Positions 8,179-16,947 of a DNA stretch of 64,000 bases are shown one piece after another. The stretch is taken from positions 186,001 to 250,000 of the forward strand of contig NZ_SLZZ01000001.1 in NCBI RefSeq assembly GCF_004346165.1. The letters are read 5' to 3'. The notes beneath the pieces were generated by a model. The model ran no database searches and was not told the DNA's origin. It was given only the letters and a program-made list of their open reading frames with translations. Position 1 is the stretch's first letter. Each line of letters starts with the position of its first letter. This DNA comes from Muricomes intestini (GTDB lineage Bacteria; Bacillota; Clostridia; Lachnospirales; Lachnospiraceae). The position numbers and the translations under genes were made by a program.

Positions 8179-9390
8179 ATGGACAATAAGAAACTAAGTT
8201 CAATGGAAATAGATGCCATAGGAGAAATACTTAATATCAGCCTCGGCGCTTCGGCAACCGCTATTTCTTCAATGCTGGATGCGCGGGTAGATATTACAAC
8301 TCCGGTTGTCCAGATCCAGACAAAGGATGAATTTAAGTTCAATCATCTGGAGCCAGCCGTAGGAGTGGAGATTGTTTATGTAGAAGGACTTACAGGCAGT
8401 AATATTATGCTGCTGAAGCGCAGCGATGTGCGGGTTATTGTTGAAATGCTGATGGGCACTGAGATAGCAGAGGAAGACTTTGAATTAGATGAAATGAATA
8501 TAAGTGCCATCTGTGAGGTTATGAATCAGATGATGGGAGCTTCGGCGACCGCGCTTTCAGAACTGCTGGGAAGAACGGTGAATATTTCGACTCCGGAGTC
8601 CTTTGAAATCACAAGTCCAAAACAGTTTAAGGATAAGTACTTTCAGGATGACGGTGTTATGACCGTGATTGGATTCACCATTCAGATAGCAGACAGGCTG
8701 AAAAGTGAGTTTATGAATCTTATGCCGATAGGGCTTGCCCGTGAGCTTGTTGCCGGATTTTTTGCCGATGGGGTTCCTGATGTAGTGGACGAGCCGGATA
8801 TAGAGTCCCCGGCAGACATTCCAGTTCAGGAGCCGGACAAGGAAGAATCTGCAAATGTGCCGGTGCAGGAACAAGAACAGACACAGGAATCAGAAATATC
8901 ATCCCCGGATATATCCGGCGAGATGCCTGCGGAGGAGCTAAAGAATACGGAGTCTGCTAACGATATGATGAATTTGATGCAGCGTCAGATGGAGGCTCAG
9001 CAGCTTCAAATGCAGCAGATACAGCAAATGCTTCAGATGCAGCAGGCTGGCTCTCCAAAAAAAATAGGCGTAAAGCCAGCGCCTCGTCCCAATCTGACCG
9101 AAGGGATGGGTGCTCAGCCTGACAGGGAAGAAGAGGAAGCAAATATGGAGTTAATTATGGGCGTGCCCCTGGATGTCTCTGTAGAGATTGGGCGGACAAG
9201 AAAACTGGTGAAAGATATCCTGGAATTAAATAAGGGCTCCCTGGTAGTTCTGGATAAGCTTGCCGGAGAACAGGTGGATTTATTCGTCAATGGGCAGTGC
9301 ATTGCAAAAGGAGATGTGGTAGTGGTTGATGACAATTTTGGCATCCGTATTACAGAAATTTTGAAGGATGAGATCACACTGCTTGAATAG
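8179..9390 (+). CDS. fliY: Flagellar motor switch phosphatase FliY (CheC-FliN fusion)
   Basis: FliY combines a CheC-type CheY-P phosphatase with a FliN-like C-ring domain. The 403-residue protein has two CheC active-site helices with the D/S-xxx-E-xx-N pattern, both intact: DAIGEILN near residues 13-20 and SAICEVMN near 109-116. About residues 200-260 are an acidic linker with repeated VPVQE-type segments. A run of Met and Gln follows (about 263-290). The SpoA/FliN domain fills about 320-403, with MGVPLDVSVEIGRTRKLVKD. The typical FliM-like CheY-docking peptide is not obvious at the N terminus. Confidence 0.93.
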   Translation: MDNKKLSSMEIDAIGEILNISLGASATAISSMLDARVDITTPVVQIQTKDEFKFNHLEPAVGVEIVYVEGLTGSNIMLLKRSDVRVIVEMLMGTEIAEEDFELDEMNISAICEVMNQMMGASATALSELLGRTVNISTPESFEITSPKQFKDKYFQDDGVMTVIGFTIQIADRLKSEFMNLMPIGLARELVAGFFADGVPDVVDEPDIESPADIPVQEPDKEESANVPVQEQEQTQESEISSPDISGEMPAEELKNTESANDMMNLMQRQMEAQQLQMQQIQQMLQMQQAGSPKKIGVKPAPRPNLTEGMGAQPDREEEEANMELIMGVPLDVSVEIGRTRKLVKDILELNKGSLVVLDKLAGEQVDLFVNGQCIAKGDVVVVDDNFGIRITEILKDEITLLE

Positions 9391-9402
9391 GGGAGAATAC
9401 AT

Positions 9403-9741
9403 ATGTTAGATGGAGTGGCTACAGCACTGGGGACCTTACTAATTATAGGCATCATTCTCTGGCTGGCCTATATTTCCTCAAAACACATAGGAAAAACAGG
9501 GAAAATCGGCGGGAAAACCCCCTATATGAAAATAATAGCCCAACTTCCAGTAGGACAATACGGGACGCTTGCTATTGTACAGACTGGGAAAAATTACCTT
9601 TTATTGGGAATGACATCCTCTCAGATCACTGTGCTGGACGAGTTTGACAGCTTAGAGGAACTGGATGACAGTAATGACGGCAAAGGGGAACCGCAGGATT
9701 TTAAAATTCAGTTGGAGAAACTGATAAAAAGGAAGAAGTAA
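9403..9741 (+). CDS. fliO: Flagellar biosynthesis protein FliO
   Basis: FliO is a small bitopic membrane protein that assists assembly of the FliP ring of the export gate. The 112-residue product has a single membrane helix at about residues 7-26 (LGTLLIIGIILWLAYISSK) and a soluble tail with the FliO-like pattern QLPVGQYGTLAIVQTGKNYL at about 49-68, ending in a basic KRKK. Sequence conservation of FliO is always weak, so position directly before fliP is a large part of the evidence. The start at 9403 follows AGGGGAGAATAC. Confidence 0.85.
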   Translation: MLDGVATALGTLLIIGIILWLAYISSKHIGKTGKIGGKTPYMKIIAQLPVGQYGTLAIVQTGKNYLLLGMTSSQITVLDEFDSLEELDDSNDGKGEPQDFKIQLEKLIKRKK

Positions 9742-9745
9742 AGAT

Positions 9746-10408
9746 ATGGATACAAATTCTTTAATTAATGTAAACGGGGATCAGGTTCCCTCTCTGGAAA
9801 TTATTGTCATGATGACAGTTTTAATGCTTCTGCCATCTATTGTCATTATGATGACCTCATTTGTCAGGATTATTATTATTCTTTCTTTTGCGAGAAACGG
9901 CCTGGGGGTGCAGCAGACACCGCCCAATATGGTGTTGACCGGAATCGCACTGTTTCTGACTTTGTTTATTATGAATCCGGTAATCAAGGATGTCAATACA
10001 GAGGCATACCAGCCCTATAAAAACGGTCAGATTACTCAGCAGGAAGCACTTAAGCGGGCAGAAGTGCCTATGAAAGAATTTATGCTTAAGCAGACAGAAA
10101 AAAGCAGCCTGAATATGTATATAGAGATGTCAGGGACGGATAAAAAAATAGAGCCAAAGGATCTGCCGATGACTGTTGTCATCCCGTCTTTTATGACCAG
10201 TGAACTTAAAAGAGGATTTACGGCCGGTCTGTTGCTGCTTATTCCGTTTCTCCTGATTGATATTATCGTATCCAGCACACTGATGTCTATGGGAATGATT
10301 ATGCTGCCCCCGGCAACCATTTCACTGCCGTTCAAGTTGCTTTTGTTCGTCACACTGAATGGGTGGGAGCTTTTATTCTCAACTATAGTGAAAAGTTTTA
10401 ATTACTGA
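9746..10408 (+). CDS. fliP: Flagellar export gate protein FliP
   Basis: FliP is a core membrane subunit of the type III export gate, forming the FliP5FliQ4FliR1 pore. The 220-residue protein carries the family block SFVRIIIILSFARNGLG followed by QTPPNMVLTGIALFLT near residues 40-75 and a second hydrophobic pair near 155-215 with DIIVSSTLMSMGMIMLPP. It lacks the cleaved signal sequence of enteric FliP, which is common in Firmicutes. The ATG lies 4 nt after the fliO stop, so the two are probably coupled. Confidence 0.96.
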   Translation: MDTNSLINVNGDQVPSLEIIVMMTVLMLLPSIVIMMTSFVRIIIILSFARNGLGVQQTPPNMVLTGIALFLTLFIMNPVIKDVNTEAYQPYKNGQITQQEALKRAEVPMKEFMLKQTEKSSLNMYIEMSGTDKKIEPKDLPMTVVIPSFMTSELKRGFTAGLLLLIPFLLIDIIVSSTLMSMGMIMLPPATISLPFKLLLFVTLNGWELLFSTIVKSFNY

Positions 10409-10422
10409 CAGGAGGAATAAAA

Positions 10423-10686
10423 ATGCCGACAACGGGAGAAATTACGGATTTAATGTATCAGTTGTTTGTGATGGCAGTAAAACTGGCCGGTCCCATATTA
10501 ATCATCAGTATGGTGGTGGGGATTGCGATTTCTATTATTCAGGCTGCAACTCAGATCCATGAGCAGACACTGACCTTTGTCCCGAAACTGATAGTTATAG
10601 GTGTGCTTCTGGTTGTGACCGGAGACAGCATGTTGAAGCTACTGCAGGAGTTTACACAGCAGATTTTTCTCATGATAGCAGGTTAG
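10423..10686 (+). CDS. fliQ: Flagellar export gate protein FliQ
   Basis: FliQ is the small two-helix subunit of the export gate that packs around FliP and FliR. The 87-residue protein has helices at about residues 16-38 and 52-75, with the family pattern GPILIISMVVGIAISIIQAA and then ATQIHEQTLTFVPKL. A clean AGGAGG lies 9 nt before the ATG. fliR begins 10 nt after the stop. The order fliO-fliP-fliQ-fliR-flhB-flhA is the conserved export-gate block. Confidence 0.95.
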   Translation: MPTTGEITDLMYQLFVMAVKLAGPILIISMVVGIAISIIQAATQIHEQTLTFVPKLIVIGVLLVVTGDSMLKLLQEFTQQIFLMIAG

Positions 10687-10696
10687 GAGGGGCAAA

Positions 10697-11470
10697 ATGT
10701 CTTTGACAGTGACGCCGGAATTTGTACTGTTTATACTGATTTTGATGAGGATGTCCGGCTTTGTCTTCTTAAACCCTGTTCTCGGAAGAAAGAATATACC
10801 GGCTTTGTTTAAGACCGGGATGGTATTTGTACTTGCCATCGGAGTGTTTCCCTCCGCTAAGATGCCGGACACAGAGGTCACATCGGCGGTTGTACTGGGT
10901 GTACTCCTTCTGAAAGAGTTTGCCCTGGGGTATCTGGTGGGATTTGTGATGCAGCTTTTTGATATGGTGGTTACCTATGCGGGAGCTGTGATTGACTTCC
11001 AGATGGGACTATCCATGTCCACAGTATACGATGCGCAGAACGGCACACAGACAGCTATGACCGGAAATATACTGCAGATATATTATCTTTTACTTTTCTT
11101 TGCGGTGGACGGTCACCTGGCACTGATTAAAATATTGTCGGAGTCCGGCAAAGTGGTTCCTTATGCAGGTGTTATACTGGGACCGGATGCAGCCCGGTCC
11201 ATGCTCAACATATTTGTGGAATGTATTGTCCTCGCAGTAAAACTTGCATTCCCTATTATTGCCTTTGAATTCTTGATGGAAATTGCAACAGGACTTCTGA
11301 TGCGGATTATCCCTCAGATAAATCTTTTTGTAATAAGCATTCAGCTCAGAGTAATCTTAGGAGTTATTATGATGGTTTTTATGATATCACCAGCAGGCGA
11401 TTTTCTGAACAATCTCATTACTGATATGATTGGGGCAGTACAGGATATATTAAGGATTGCAGGATCCTAA
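10697..11470 (+). CDS. fliR: Flagellar export gate protein FliR
   Basis: FliR is the single-copy gate subunit that completes the FliPQR pore and contacts FlhB. The 257-residue protein is strongly hydrophobic with about six membrane-inserted helices. It shows typical FliR segments: RMSGFVFLNPVLGRKNIPAL near residues 13-32, KEFALGYLVGFVMQLF near 73-88, and GAVIDFQMGLSMSTVYD near 96-112. Length is normal. The ribosome site is TTAGGAGGGG. In some clostridia FliR and FlhB are fused; here they are separate genes. Confidence 0.95.
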   Translation: MSLTVTPEFVLFILILMRMSGFVFLNPVLGRKNIPALFKTGMVFVLAIGVFPSAKMPDTEVTSAVVLGVLLLKEFALGYLVGFVMQLFDMVVTYAGAVIDFQMGLSMSTVYDAQNGTQTAMTGNILQIYYLLLFFAVDGHLALIKILSESGKVVPYAGVILGPDAARSMLNIFVECIVLAVKLAFPIIAFEFLMEIATGLLMRIIPQINLFVISIQLRVILGVIMMVFMISPAGDFLNNLITDMIGAVQDILRIAGS

Positions 11471-11488
11471 AGAAAAGGGGGGTATACC

Positions 11489-12574
11489 TTGGCGGCAGAT
11501 TCAAAAACCGAAAAAGCCACCCCGAAGAAAAGGCGTGATGAAAGAAAAGAAGGAAATGTTTTCAAAAGCACAGACGTTGCCAACATTGTGTTTGTCTTCG
11601 CAGCTTTTTACTCTTTAAAGAAGCTGTTCCCTTCTATTCTGAAAACTGTATCAGAATTTATGGAGCGTTATCTGGAATTAGCCGGAAGTATCAGCGATTT
11701 AAATCTGAACAACGTCGGGGGATATGGACGTGAGTTCGCAGCGGCAGCCGCGAAAACGATGTTGCCTTTTGCATTTATCTGCGTGGCGGTTGGAGTGATC
11801 ATACATGGGGTACAGACTCGTTTTTTGTTTACTCCGAAGAATTTTTATCCGAAATTTAACAGGGTAAGCCCTATACGGGGATTAAAAAACTTATTTTCAC
11901 TAAAAAATGTGGTTGAACTTGTAAAAAACATTTTGAAGGTGATTGTACTTGTGGCAATACTTTACAACCTTCTGAAAGCCGATGCAGAGACTGTAATGCG
12001 GACTATGGATATGTCTGTAAGCGCTTCGGCAGCGTACATGTTCGATATGATGATGACTATGATTACAAGGGTTTCTATGGTATTCGCAGTCATTGCTCTT
12101 TTTGATTATATGTTCCAGAGATGGGATTATGAGCGTAAAATCCGTATGTCAAAACAAGAATTAAAAGAAGAGTTTAAACAGACGGAAGGAAATCCTGAAA
12201 TTAAAGGGCGAATCCGCGATTTACAGAAGCAGCGTGCCAGAACGCGGATGATGCAGGCAGTTCCCGGAGCAGATGTGATTATCAGGAATCCTACTCACTT
12301 TGCAGTTGCCCTTTCGTATGATATGGACATGAATAATGCCCCTATTGTTGTTGCAAAGGGTCAGGATGAGCTTGCCCTTCGAATCGTCAGAATCGGGGAG
12401 GAGCACAATGTTGCGGTAATAGAGGACAGGCCTCTTGCCAGGGGGTTGTATGCCACAGCAGAAATAAACCGTGAAATACCCATGGAATATTACGGTGCAG
12501 TGGCAGAGGTTCTGGTATTTGTATATAAGTTGAACAAGAAAAATGAGGTAAAGCATGAAACGGTTATTAAATAA
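11489..12574 (+). CDS. flhB: Flagellar export specificity switch FlhB
   Basis: FlhB is the export-gate component whose autocleavage switches export from rod/hook to filament proteins. The 361-residue protein begins MAADSKTEKATPKKRRDERK, a standard FlhB N terminus, then has four membrane helices in about residues 30-210 and a cytoplasmic domain. The autocleavage motif NPTH is at residues 267-270. The start is a TTG codon at 11489 behind AAGGGGGG. The last 20 nt overlap flhA, implying translational coupling. Confidence 0.97.
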   Translation: MAADSKTEKATPKKRRDERKEGNVFKSTDVANIVFVFAAFYSLKKLFPSILKTVSEFMERYLELAGSISDLNLNNVGGYGREFAAAAAKTMLPFAFICVAVGVIIHGVQTRFLFTPKNFYPKFNRVSPIRGLKNLFSLKNVVELVKNILKVIVLVAILYNLLKADAETVMRTMDMSVSASAAYMFDMMMTMITRVSMVFAVIALFDYMFQRWDYERKIRMSKQELKEEFKQTEGNPEIKGRIRDLQKQRARTRMMQAVPGADVIIRNPTHFAVALSYDMDMNNAPIVVAKGQDELALRIVRIGEEHNVAVIEDRPLARGLYATAEINREIPMEYYGAVAEVLVFVYKLNKKNEVKHETVIK

Positions 12575-14618
12575 TTCAGTGGCTCTTTTCGTAATAGTCA
12601 TTATCCTACTCTTGATTATTCCCATGCCTCCGTTTGTTTTGGATGTCATGATTATTATAAATATATCTTTATCAATGATTATTCTTTTAATCAGTATGAA
12701 TATAAGGGAGCCTCTTGAATTTTCTATATTCCCATCACTTTTGCTGATAACTACTCTGTTCAGGCTGGGAATCAATGTTTCTTCCACCAGAAACATTCTG
12801 ACCAAACAGGGACAGGCGGGCCAGGTAATTCATTCATTTGGCAGTTTTGTGCTTCAGGGAAATGTTGTTGTCGGATTTATTATTTTCTTTATTATTGTAT
12901 TGGTTCAGTTTATTGTTATCACCAAGGGCGCGGAACGTGTTGCGGAGGTTGCGGCCAGATTCACGCTGGATGCCATGCCCGGGAAGCAGATGGCGATCGA
13001 TGCAGACCTAAGCTCGGGACTGATCAACGAGCAGGAAGCCCGCATACGGAGAAATAAGATACAGCGGGAGGCTGATTTTTACGGTGCTATGGATGGTGCC
13101 ACAAAGATTGTAAAGGGCGATGCTATTATGGCCCTGATTATCACTGCAGTCAATCTGATCGGCGGTTTTGCCATCGGCATTTTAATGTCGGGGATGGAGC
13201 TTTCCCAGGCACTTTCTGTATATTCCATTGCCACAGTTGGGGATGGACTGGTATCCCAGATTCCGGCACTTTTAATATCTACCTCCACCGGTATGATTGT
13301 GACGAGGGCTGTCTCAGAAGGCAGCCTGAATGAAGATGTATCGAAGCAGTTCCTGGCTCAGCCAAGAGCAATCATGATGACAGGTATTGTTCTTCTTGTT
13401 TTGATGCTCGTACCGGGAATGCCTAAGATTCAGATGGCAATTCTTGCGGCAGTTCTTATCATTGGCGGCTATAAGCTTAGTCAGAAGATTGAAGAAAACG
13501 CAAGTTTGGAGCAGCAGACCAAAGAGCAAACGGAACTTTCCGGAGCACCTGTCACGGAGGAAGAGTATTATAAGGATATAAACAATATATATTCATTGAT
13601 TGAAGTGGAGCCAATTGAAATGGAATTTGGCTATAGTCTGATTCCCTTGGTAGATGAATCAAGCGGAGGGAAAATGATAAATCGTATCGTGATTTTCAGG
13701 AGGCAGTATGCGCAGGATATGGGATTTGTTATCCCCTCGGTCAGACTGAGGGACAGCTCCGGTTTAAATACGAATCAGTATATTATTAAAATCAGGGGGG
13801 AGGAGGTTGCGAGAGGGGAAATTCTTGTAGACCATTATCTGGCCTTGGAGCCTTCCAACCCATCCGGGGTGATTGACGGGATTGAGACAATCGAGCCTGC
13901 CTATGGTATCCCGAGCAAGTGGATTTTGCCTGAGAACAAAGAGATGGCAGAGATTTACGGCTATACCGTCATAGACCCTCTGTCTGTCATGATTACTCAT
14001 CTTTCGGAGACAATCAAACAGCACGCTTATGAGCTGCTTAACAGGCAGGAGGTGAACCTGCTTCTTGAAAATGTTAAAAAGGCTGTGCCGGAGCTTGTGG
14101 AGGAGGTAATCCCCGGTCTGATGACCTTCGGCAGCTTTCAGAAAATACTTGTAAACCTGTTAAAAGAAGGAATTCCAATAAAAGGAATGGAGACTATTCT
14201 GGAAACAATTGCAAATACCAGTGTACCTGGAGAAGATACTGCAAAGGTAACAGAAAAAATCCGGGTTGCGCTTAAGAGAACCATTACAAGGAGGTTCTGC
14301 ACAGGAGGGCAGATGAGGGTTGTGACATTGGATGCAGAACTGGAGAAGAATCTTGTACAGTGCCTCTCCAGAGGCGAACAGGGGACTTATCTTGCGGTAA
14401 GCCCGGATATTATGCAGAGCATACTTACCCAGGTGGGGGAGGAAATTAAGAAATTCCAGGAGATATCCCAGGAGGTAATTATTCTCACAAGCCAGGTTAT
14501 TCGTGTGTATCTGTATCAGATGTTGGAACAGTTCTATCCGTCGGTGCATGTACTGGCATTTAATGAGATAGCTGATAACGTACAGATTCAGGCTATAGGA
14601 AATATCAAGCAGGAATAA
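12555..14618 (+). CDS. flhA: Flagellar export gate protein FlhA
   Basis: FlhA is the large export-gate protein with a membrane half that uses ion-motive force and a cytoplasmic half that binds chaperone-substrate complexes. The 687-residue protein has seven to eight membrane helices within about residues 8-310. It includes the FHIPEP signature region (about 130-165: KGAERVAEVAARFTLDAMPG, then KQMAIDADL), and the cytoplasmic domain runs from about 330 to the end. The length is typical. Genes for FlhF and FlhG, which usually follow flhA in Firmicutes, are absent; the sigma factor gene comes next after 22 nt. Confidence 0.97.
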   Translation: MKRLLNNSVALFVIVIILLLIIPMPPFVLDVMIIINISLSMIILLISMNIREPLEFSIFPSLLLITTLFRLGINVSSTRNILTKQGQAGQVIHSFGSFVLQGNVVVGFIIFFIIVLVQFIVITKGAERVAEVAARFTLDAMPGKQMAIDADLSSGLINEQEARIRRNKIQREADFYGAMDGATKIVKGDAIMALIITAVNLIGGFAIGILMSGMELSQALSVYSIATVGDGLVSQIPALLISTSTGMIVTRAVSEGSLNEDVSKQFLAQPRAIMMTGIVLLVLMLVPGMPKIQMAILAAVLIIGGYKLSQKIEENASLEQQTKEQTELSGAPVTEEEYYKDINNIYSLIEVEPIEMEFGYSLIPLVDESSGGKMINRIVIFRRQYAQDMGFVIPSVRLRDSSGLNTNQYIIKIRGEEVARGEILVDHYLALEPSNPSGVIDGIETIEPAYGIPSKWILPENKEMAEIYGYTVIDPLSVMITHLSETIKQHAYELLNRQEVNLLLENVKKAVPELVEEVIPGLMTFGSFQKILVNLLKEGIPIKGMETILETIANTSVPGEDTAKVTEKIRVALKRTITRRFCTGGQMRVVTLDAELEKNLVQCLSRGEQGTYLAVSPDIMQSILTQVGEEIKKFQEISQEVIILTSQVIRVYLYQMLEQFYPSVHVLAFNEIADNVQIQAIGNIKQE

Positions 14619-14640
14619 GGAAGTCAAAAAGGGGACAGGC

Positions 14641-15468
14641 ATGAAAGATAGAAAGGAAGAAAGTAAGGTGCCGGAGGATTATACGAATGAAGAGCTTCTT
14701 GCACTTTATCAGAAGACAGGAGAGCCGGAGCTCAAAAAAGAACTGGCACTCAGATATCTTTATATTGTGAAGAGCATTGCCATACAGATGAGAGATGTCT
14801 ATGCCGGATTTACCCAGATGGAGGATATCGTAAACGAGGGCGTCTTGATGCTGATGGCTGCCATTGATAAATTTGATGAAGGTAAAAATGCGAAGTTTGA
14901 AACCTATGCGTCCAGAAGAATCCGGGGGATGATTATTGACATTGCCAGGAAGCAGGACTGGGTACCCAGGACCCTCAGGAAAAGCCTGCGGGATATTAAC
15001 GAAGAATCCTTAAAATTTTATTCCGGGCATGGGAGATATCCTACAGTGGAGGAATTGGCAGAGCGTCTGGAAATGGAACCACAGAAAATCCGCAGCGTAA
15101 TGGGGAAAGCAAACCTGTCCTCTGTATTGTCTCTGGATATGGTGCTTGAAGAGACAGGCGAGCAGTATAAAGCAATCCAGATACCCTCTGATAAAAGGGA
15201 GGACCAGCCGGAAGAAAACTTTTTGGAGCAGGAATTTAAAAGCACCCTGGCGGAAGGAATACGCTCACTGAAGGAAAAAGAACAGATAGTGATATCTTTA
15301 TATTACATAGAGGAATTAAATATGAAGCAGATTGCGTCGATAATAAATGTGAGTGAACCAAGAGTGTCACAGATACATGCAGCCGCGGTTTTAAAGCTGA
15401 GGGAATATATGGAAAATTGCAGCAGAGTTGAAGAAAAGGAGGTGTCATATGTTTCAAGGATTATATAA
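14641..15468 (+). CDS. fliA: Flagellar sigma factor sigma-28 (FliA/SigD)
   Basis: This alternative sigma factor transcribes late flagellar and chemotaxis genes. The 275-residue protein has region 2 with QMEDIVNEGVLMLMAAIDKF and ETYASRRIRGMIIDIARKQD (about residues 59-104), a region 3 segment with RYPTVEELAERLEME, and region 4 with the helix-turn-helix MKQIASIINVSEPRVSQIHA (about 223-242). Length and lack of region 1.1 fit the FliA/SigD class. Likely targets are visible in the window: promoters before fliD and flgM resemble the sigma-28 consensus. Its antagonist FlgM is encoded at 27993. The 3' end overlaps the next gene by 20 nt. Confidence 0.95.
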   Translation: MKDRKEESKVPEDYTNEELLALYQKTGEPELKKELALRYLYIVKSIAIQMRDVYAGFTQMEDIVNEGVLMLMAAIDKFDEGKNAKFETYASRRIRGMIIDIARKQDWVPRTLRKSLRDINEESLKFYSGHGRYPTVEELAERLEMEPQKIRSVMGKANLSSVLSLDMVLEETGEQYKAIQIPSDKREDQPEENFLEQEFKSTLAEGIRSLKEKEQIVISLYYIEELNMKQIASIINVSEPRVSQIHAAAVLKLREYMENCSRVEEKEVSYVSRII

Positions 15469-16201
15469 TCTTACATCTGGCATGCTGACACAGACAAGAA
15501 ATCTGAATGTCATCAGCAACAATATGTCTAACGTTACGACCGCCGGATATAAGAGCGAGCAATTTATGGCTAAGACATTTCAGGAAGAACTTATTTACAG
15601 AAGCGGAAATAAGGACAAAGGAGGTGCAACTCCCATTGGGCGAATGAATCGTATTGTAACTGCAGACCGAAACTATACAGACTATACAAATGCCGGATAC
15701 CAAGGTACATCCAGAAGCCTGGATTTTGCACTGAGCACTGACGGCTTCTTCTGTATTCAGGGGGAGGGCGGTACTGTATATACCAGAAATGGTTCTTTTT
15801 CCCTGGACAACGGAGGCTATCTCTGCCTTCAGGGAGTGGGAAGAGTACTCGGCACTAATGGTCCCATTTACCTGGGAACCGACAAGGTGAATGTCGATAC
15901 GGCAGGAAATATTTATACAGAGAATGGGAACACCTACCTAGGCAGCCTTTCTGTCGTTGATTTTCAGAATAAGGATGAGCAGCTGACGAGAGCAAGTGAC
16001 GGTACCTTTACAACAGAGGCACAGGGAACCCCTGTGATTGGAAGTATTGTACAAGGAGCGCTTGAATATTCAAATGTAGACACCGTGAAAGAAATGACAG
16101 CAATGATGAGCAGCCAAAGAGTACTTCAGAGTAATGCACAGATTCTGAAAATGTATGATCAGCTGACAGGAAAAATTGTGTCACAATTAGGAGCGGTATA
16201 G
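15449..16201 (+). CDS. flgF: Flagellar hook-basal body protein, FlgF/FlhO type
   Basis: This is a rod-type protein of the FlgE/F/G family, probably one of the two distal-rod subunits. With the ATG at 15449 behind AAAGGAGGTG it has 250 residues; a start at 15428 would lack a ribosome site. The N-terminal helix (GMLTQTRNLNVISNNMSNVT, then TAGYK) and C-terminal helix (MTAMMSSQRVLQSNAQILKM) are clear, with FALSTDGFFCIQ in the Flg_bbr region. The pair with the next gene mirrors flgF-flgG of proteobacteria and flhO-flhP of Bacillus. FlgF versus FlgG cannot be settled from the sequence alone. Confidence 0.8.
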   Translation: MFQGLYNLTSGMLTQTRNLNVISNNMSNVTTAGYKSEQFMAKTFQEELIYRSGNKDKGGATPIGRMNRIVTADRNYTDYTNAGYQGTSRSLDFALSTDGFFCIQGEGGTVYTRNGSFSLDNGGYLCLQGVGRVLGTNGPIYLGTDKVNVDTAGNIYTENGNTYLGSLSVVDFQNKDEQLTRASDGTFTTEAQGTPVIGSIVQGALEYSNVDTVKEMTAMMSSQRVLQSNAQILKMYDQLTGKIVSQLGAV

Positions 16202-16211
16202 GAGGAGGAGA

Positions 16212-16919
16212 ATGGACACTTCATTTTACACAGCAGCACGGGGAGCAATGACACAGCAGGAAAGGATGAATGTGATATCTAATAATATCGCAAATGTCAA
16301 TACACCGGGATACAAGACAAAAGAGGCTGTTTTCCTGGAGCTGATGCATTACAACATGCGGGCCCCCCAAGGCAGAAATACACACCTGACAGCCGGAGCG
16401 GGAGCAGCGGTAAATCATACAAATACAAACTTTTCCGGGGCCGGTTTTCAGGAAGGGGACGGAAATTATAACTTTGCAATTTCCGGGGATGGATTTTTTA
16501 TGCTGCGGGATCCGGCAGGCGGTGTTTCTTATACAAGAAACGGACATTTTTCACTTTCCAGGAGGCAGGACGGTTTTTATCTGGTTTCTGATTCAGGCAA
16601 ATTGGTGACAGACAGCAGTGGAAATCCTATCCGGTTTGCAAATGGAAAAATACAGGGAACTCCGGGAATCTATACGTTTCAAAACACAGATGGTATGCTG
16701 AGCACCGGTATGAATGAATTCCAGCAGGCAGCAAAGAATGGCGCACCGATTTTAAGTACCGATGCACGGCTCCAGGAGGGAGTGCTGGAAATGTCCAATG
16801 TGGAACTGACTGATGAGATGGCAAAGACCATGGAGTCCTCCAGAGCCTATTCTCTAATGCTGAAGATGATGGAAACTTCGGATGAAGTGGAGCAGACTGT
16901 GAATAGTTTGAGATCGTAA
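16212..16919 (+). CDS. flgG: Flagellar hook-basal body protein, FlgG/FlhP type
   Basis: This is the second rod-type member of the FlgE/F/G family, probably the distal rod protein. The 235-residue product has the N-terminal motif MTQQERMNVISNNIANVNTP followed by GYK. It also has the Flg_bbr segment FAISGDGFFMLRDPAGGVSY and the C-terminal helix ending in SSRAYSLMLKMMETSDEVEQ. It follows its paralogue after 10 nt behind GGAGGAGG. Assignment as FlgG rather than FlgF is by order only. Confidence 0.8.
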   Translation: MDTSFYTAARGAMTQQERMNVISNNIANVNTPGYKTKEAVFLELMHYNMRAPQGRNTHLTAGAGAAVNHTNTNFSGAGFQEGDGNYNFAISGDGFFMLRDPAGGVSYTRNGHFSLSRRQDGFYLVSDSGKLVTDSSGNPIRFANGKIQGTPGIYTFQNTDGMLSTGMNEFQQAAKNGAPILSTDARLQEGVLEMSNVELTDEMAKTMESSRAYSLMLKMMETSDEVEQTVNSLRS

Positions 16920-16947
16920 ATAATCGGAGAAGGGACTGGGACAAGAA

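Noticed and set aside
9746-10408. Truncated fliP because the signal peptide is missing
   Set aside because: Firmicute FliP commonly lacks the cleaved leader, and all core helices are present.
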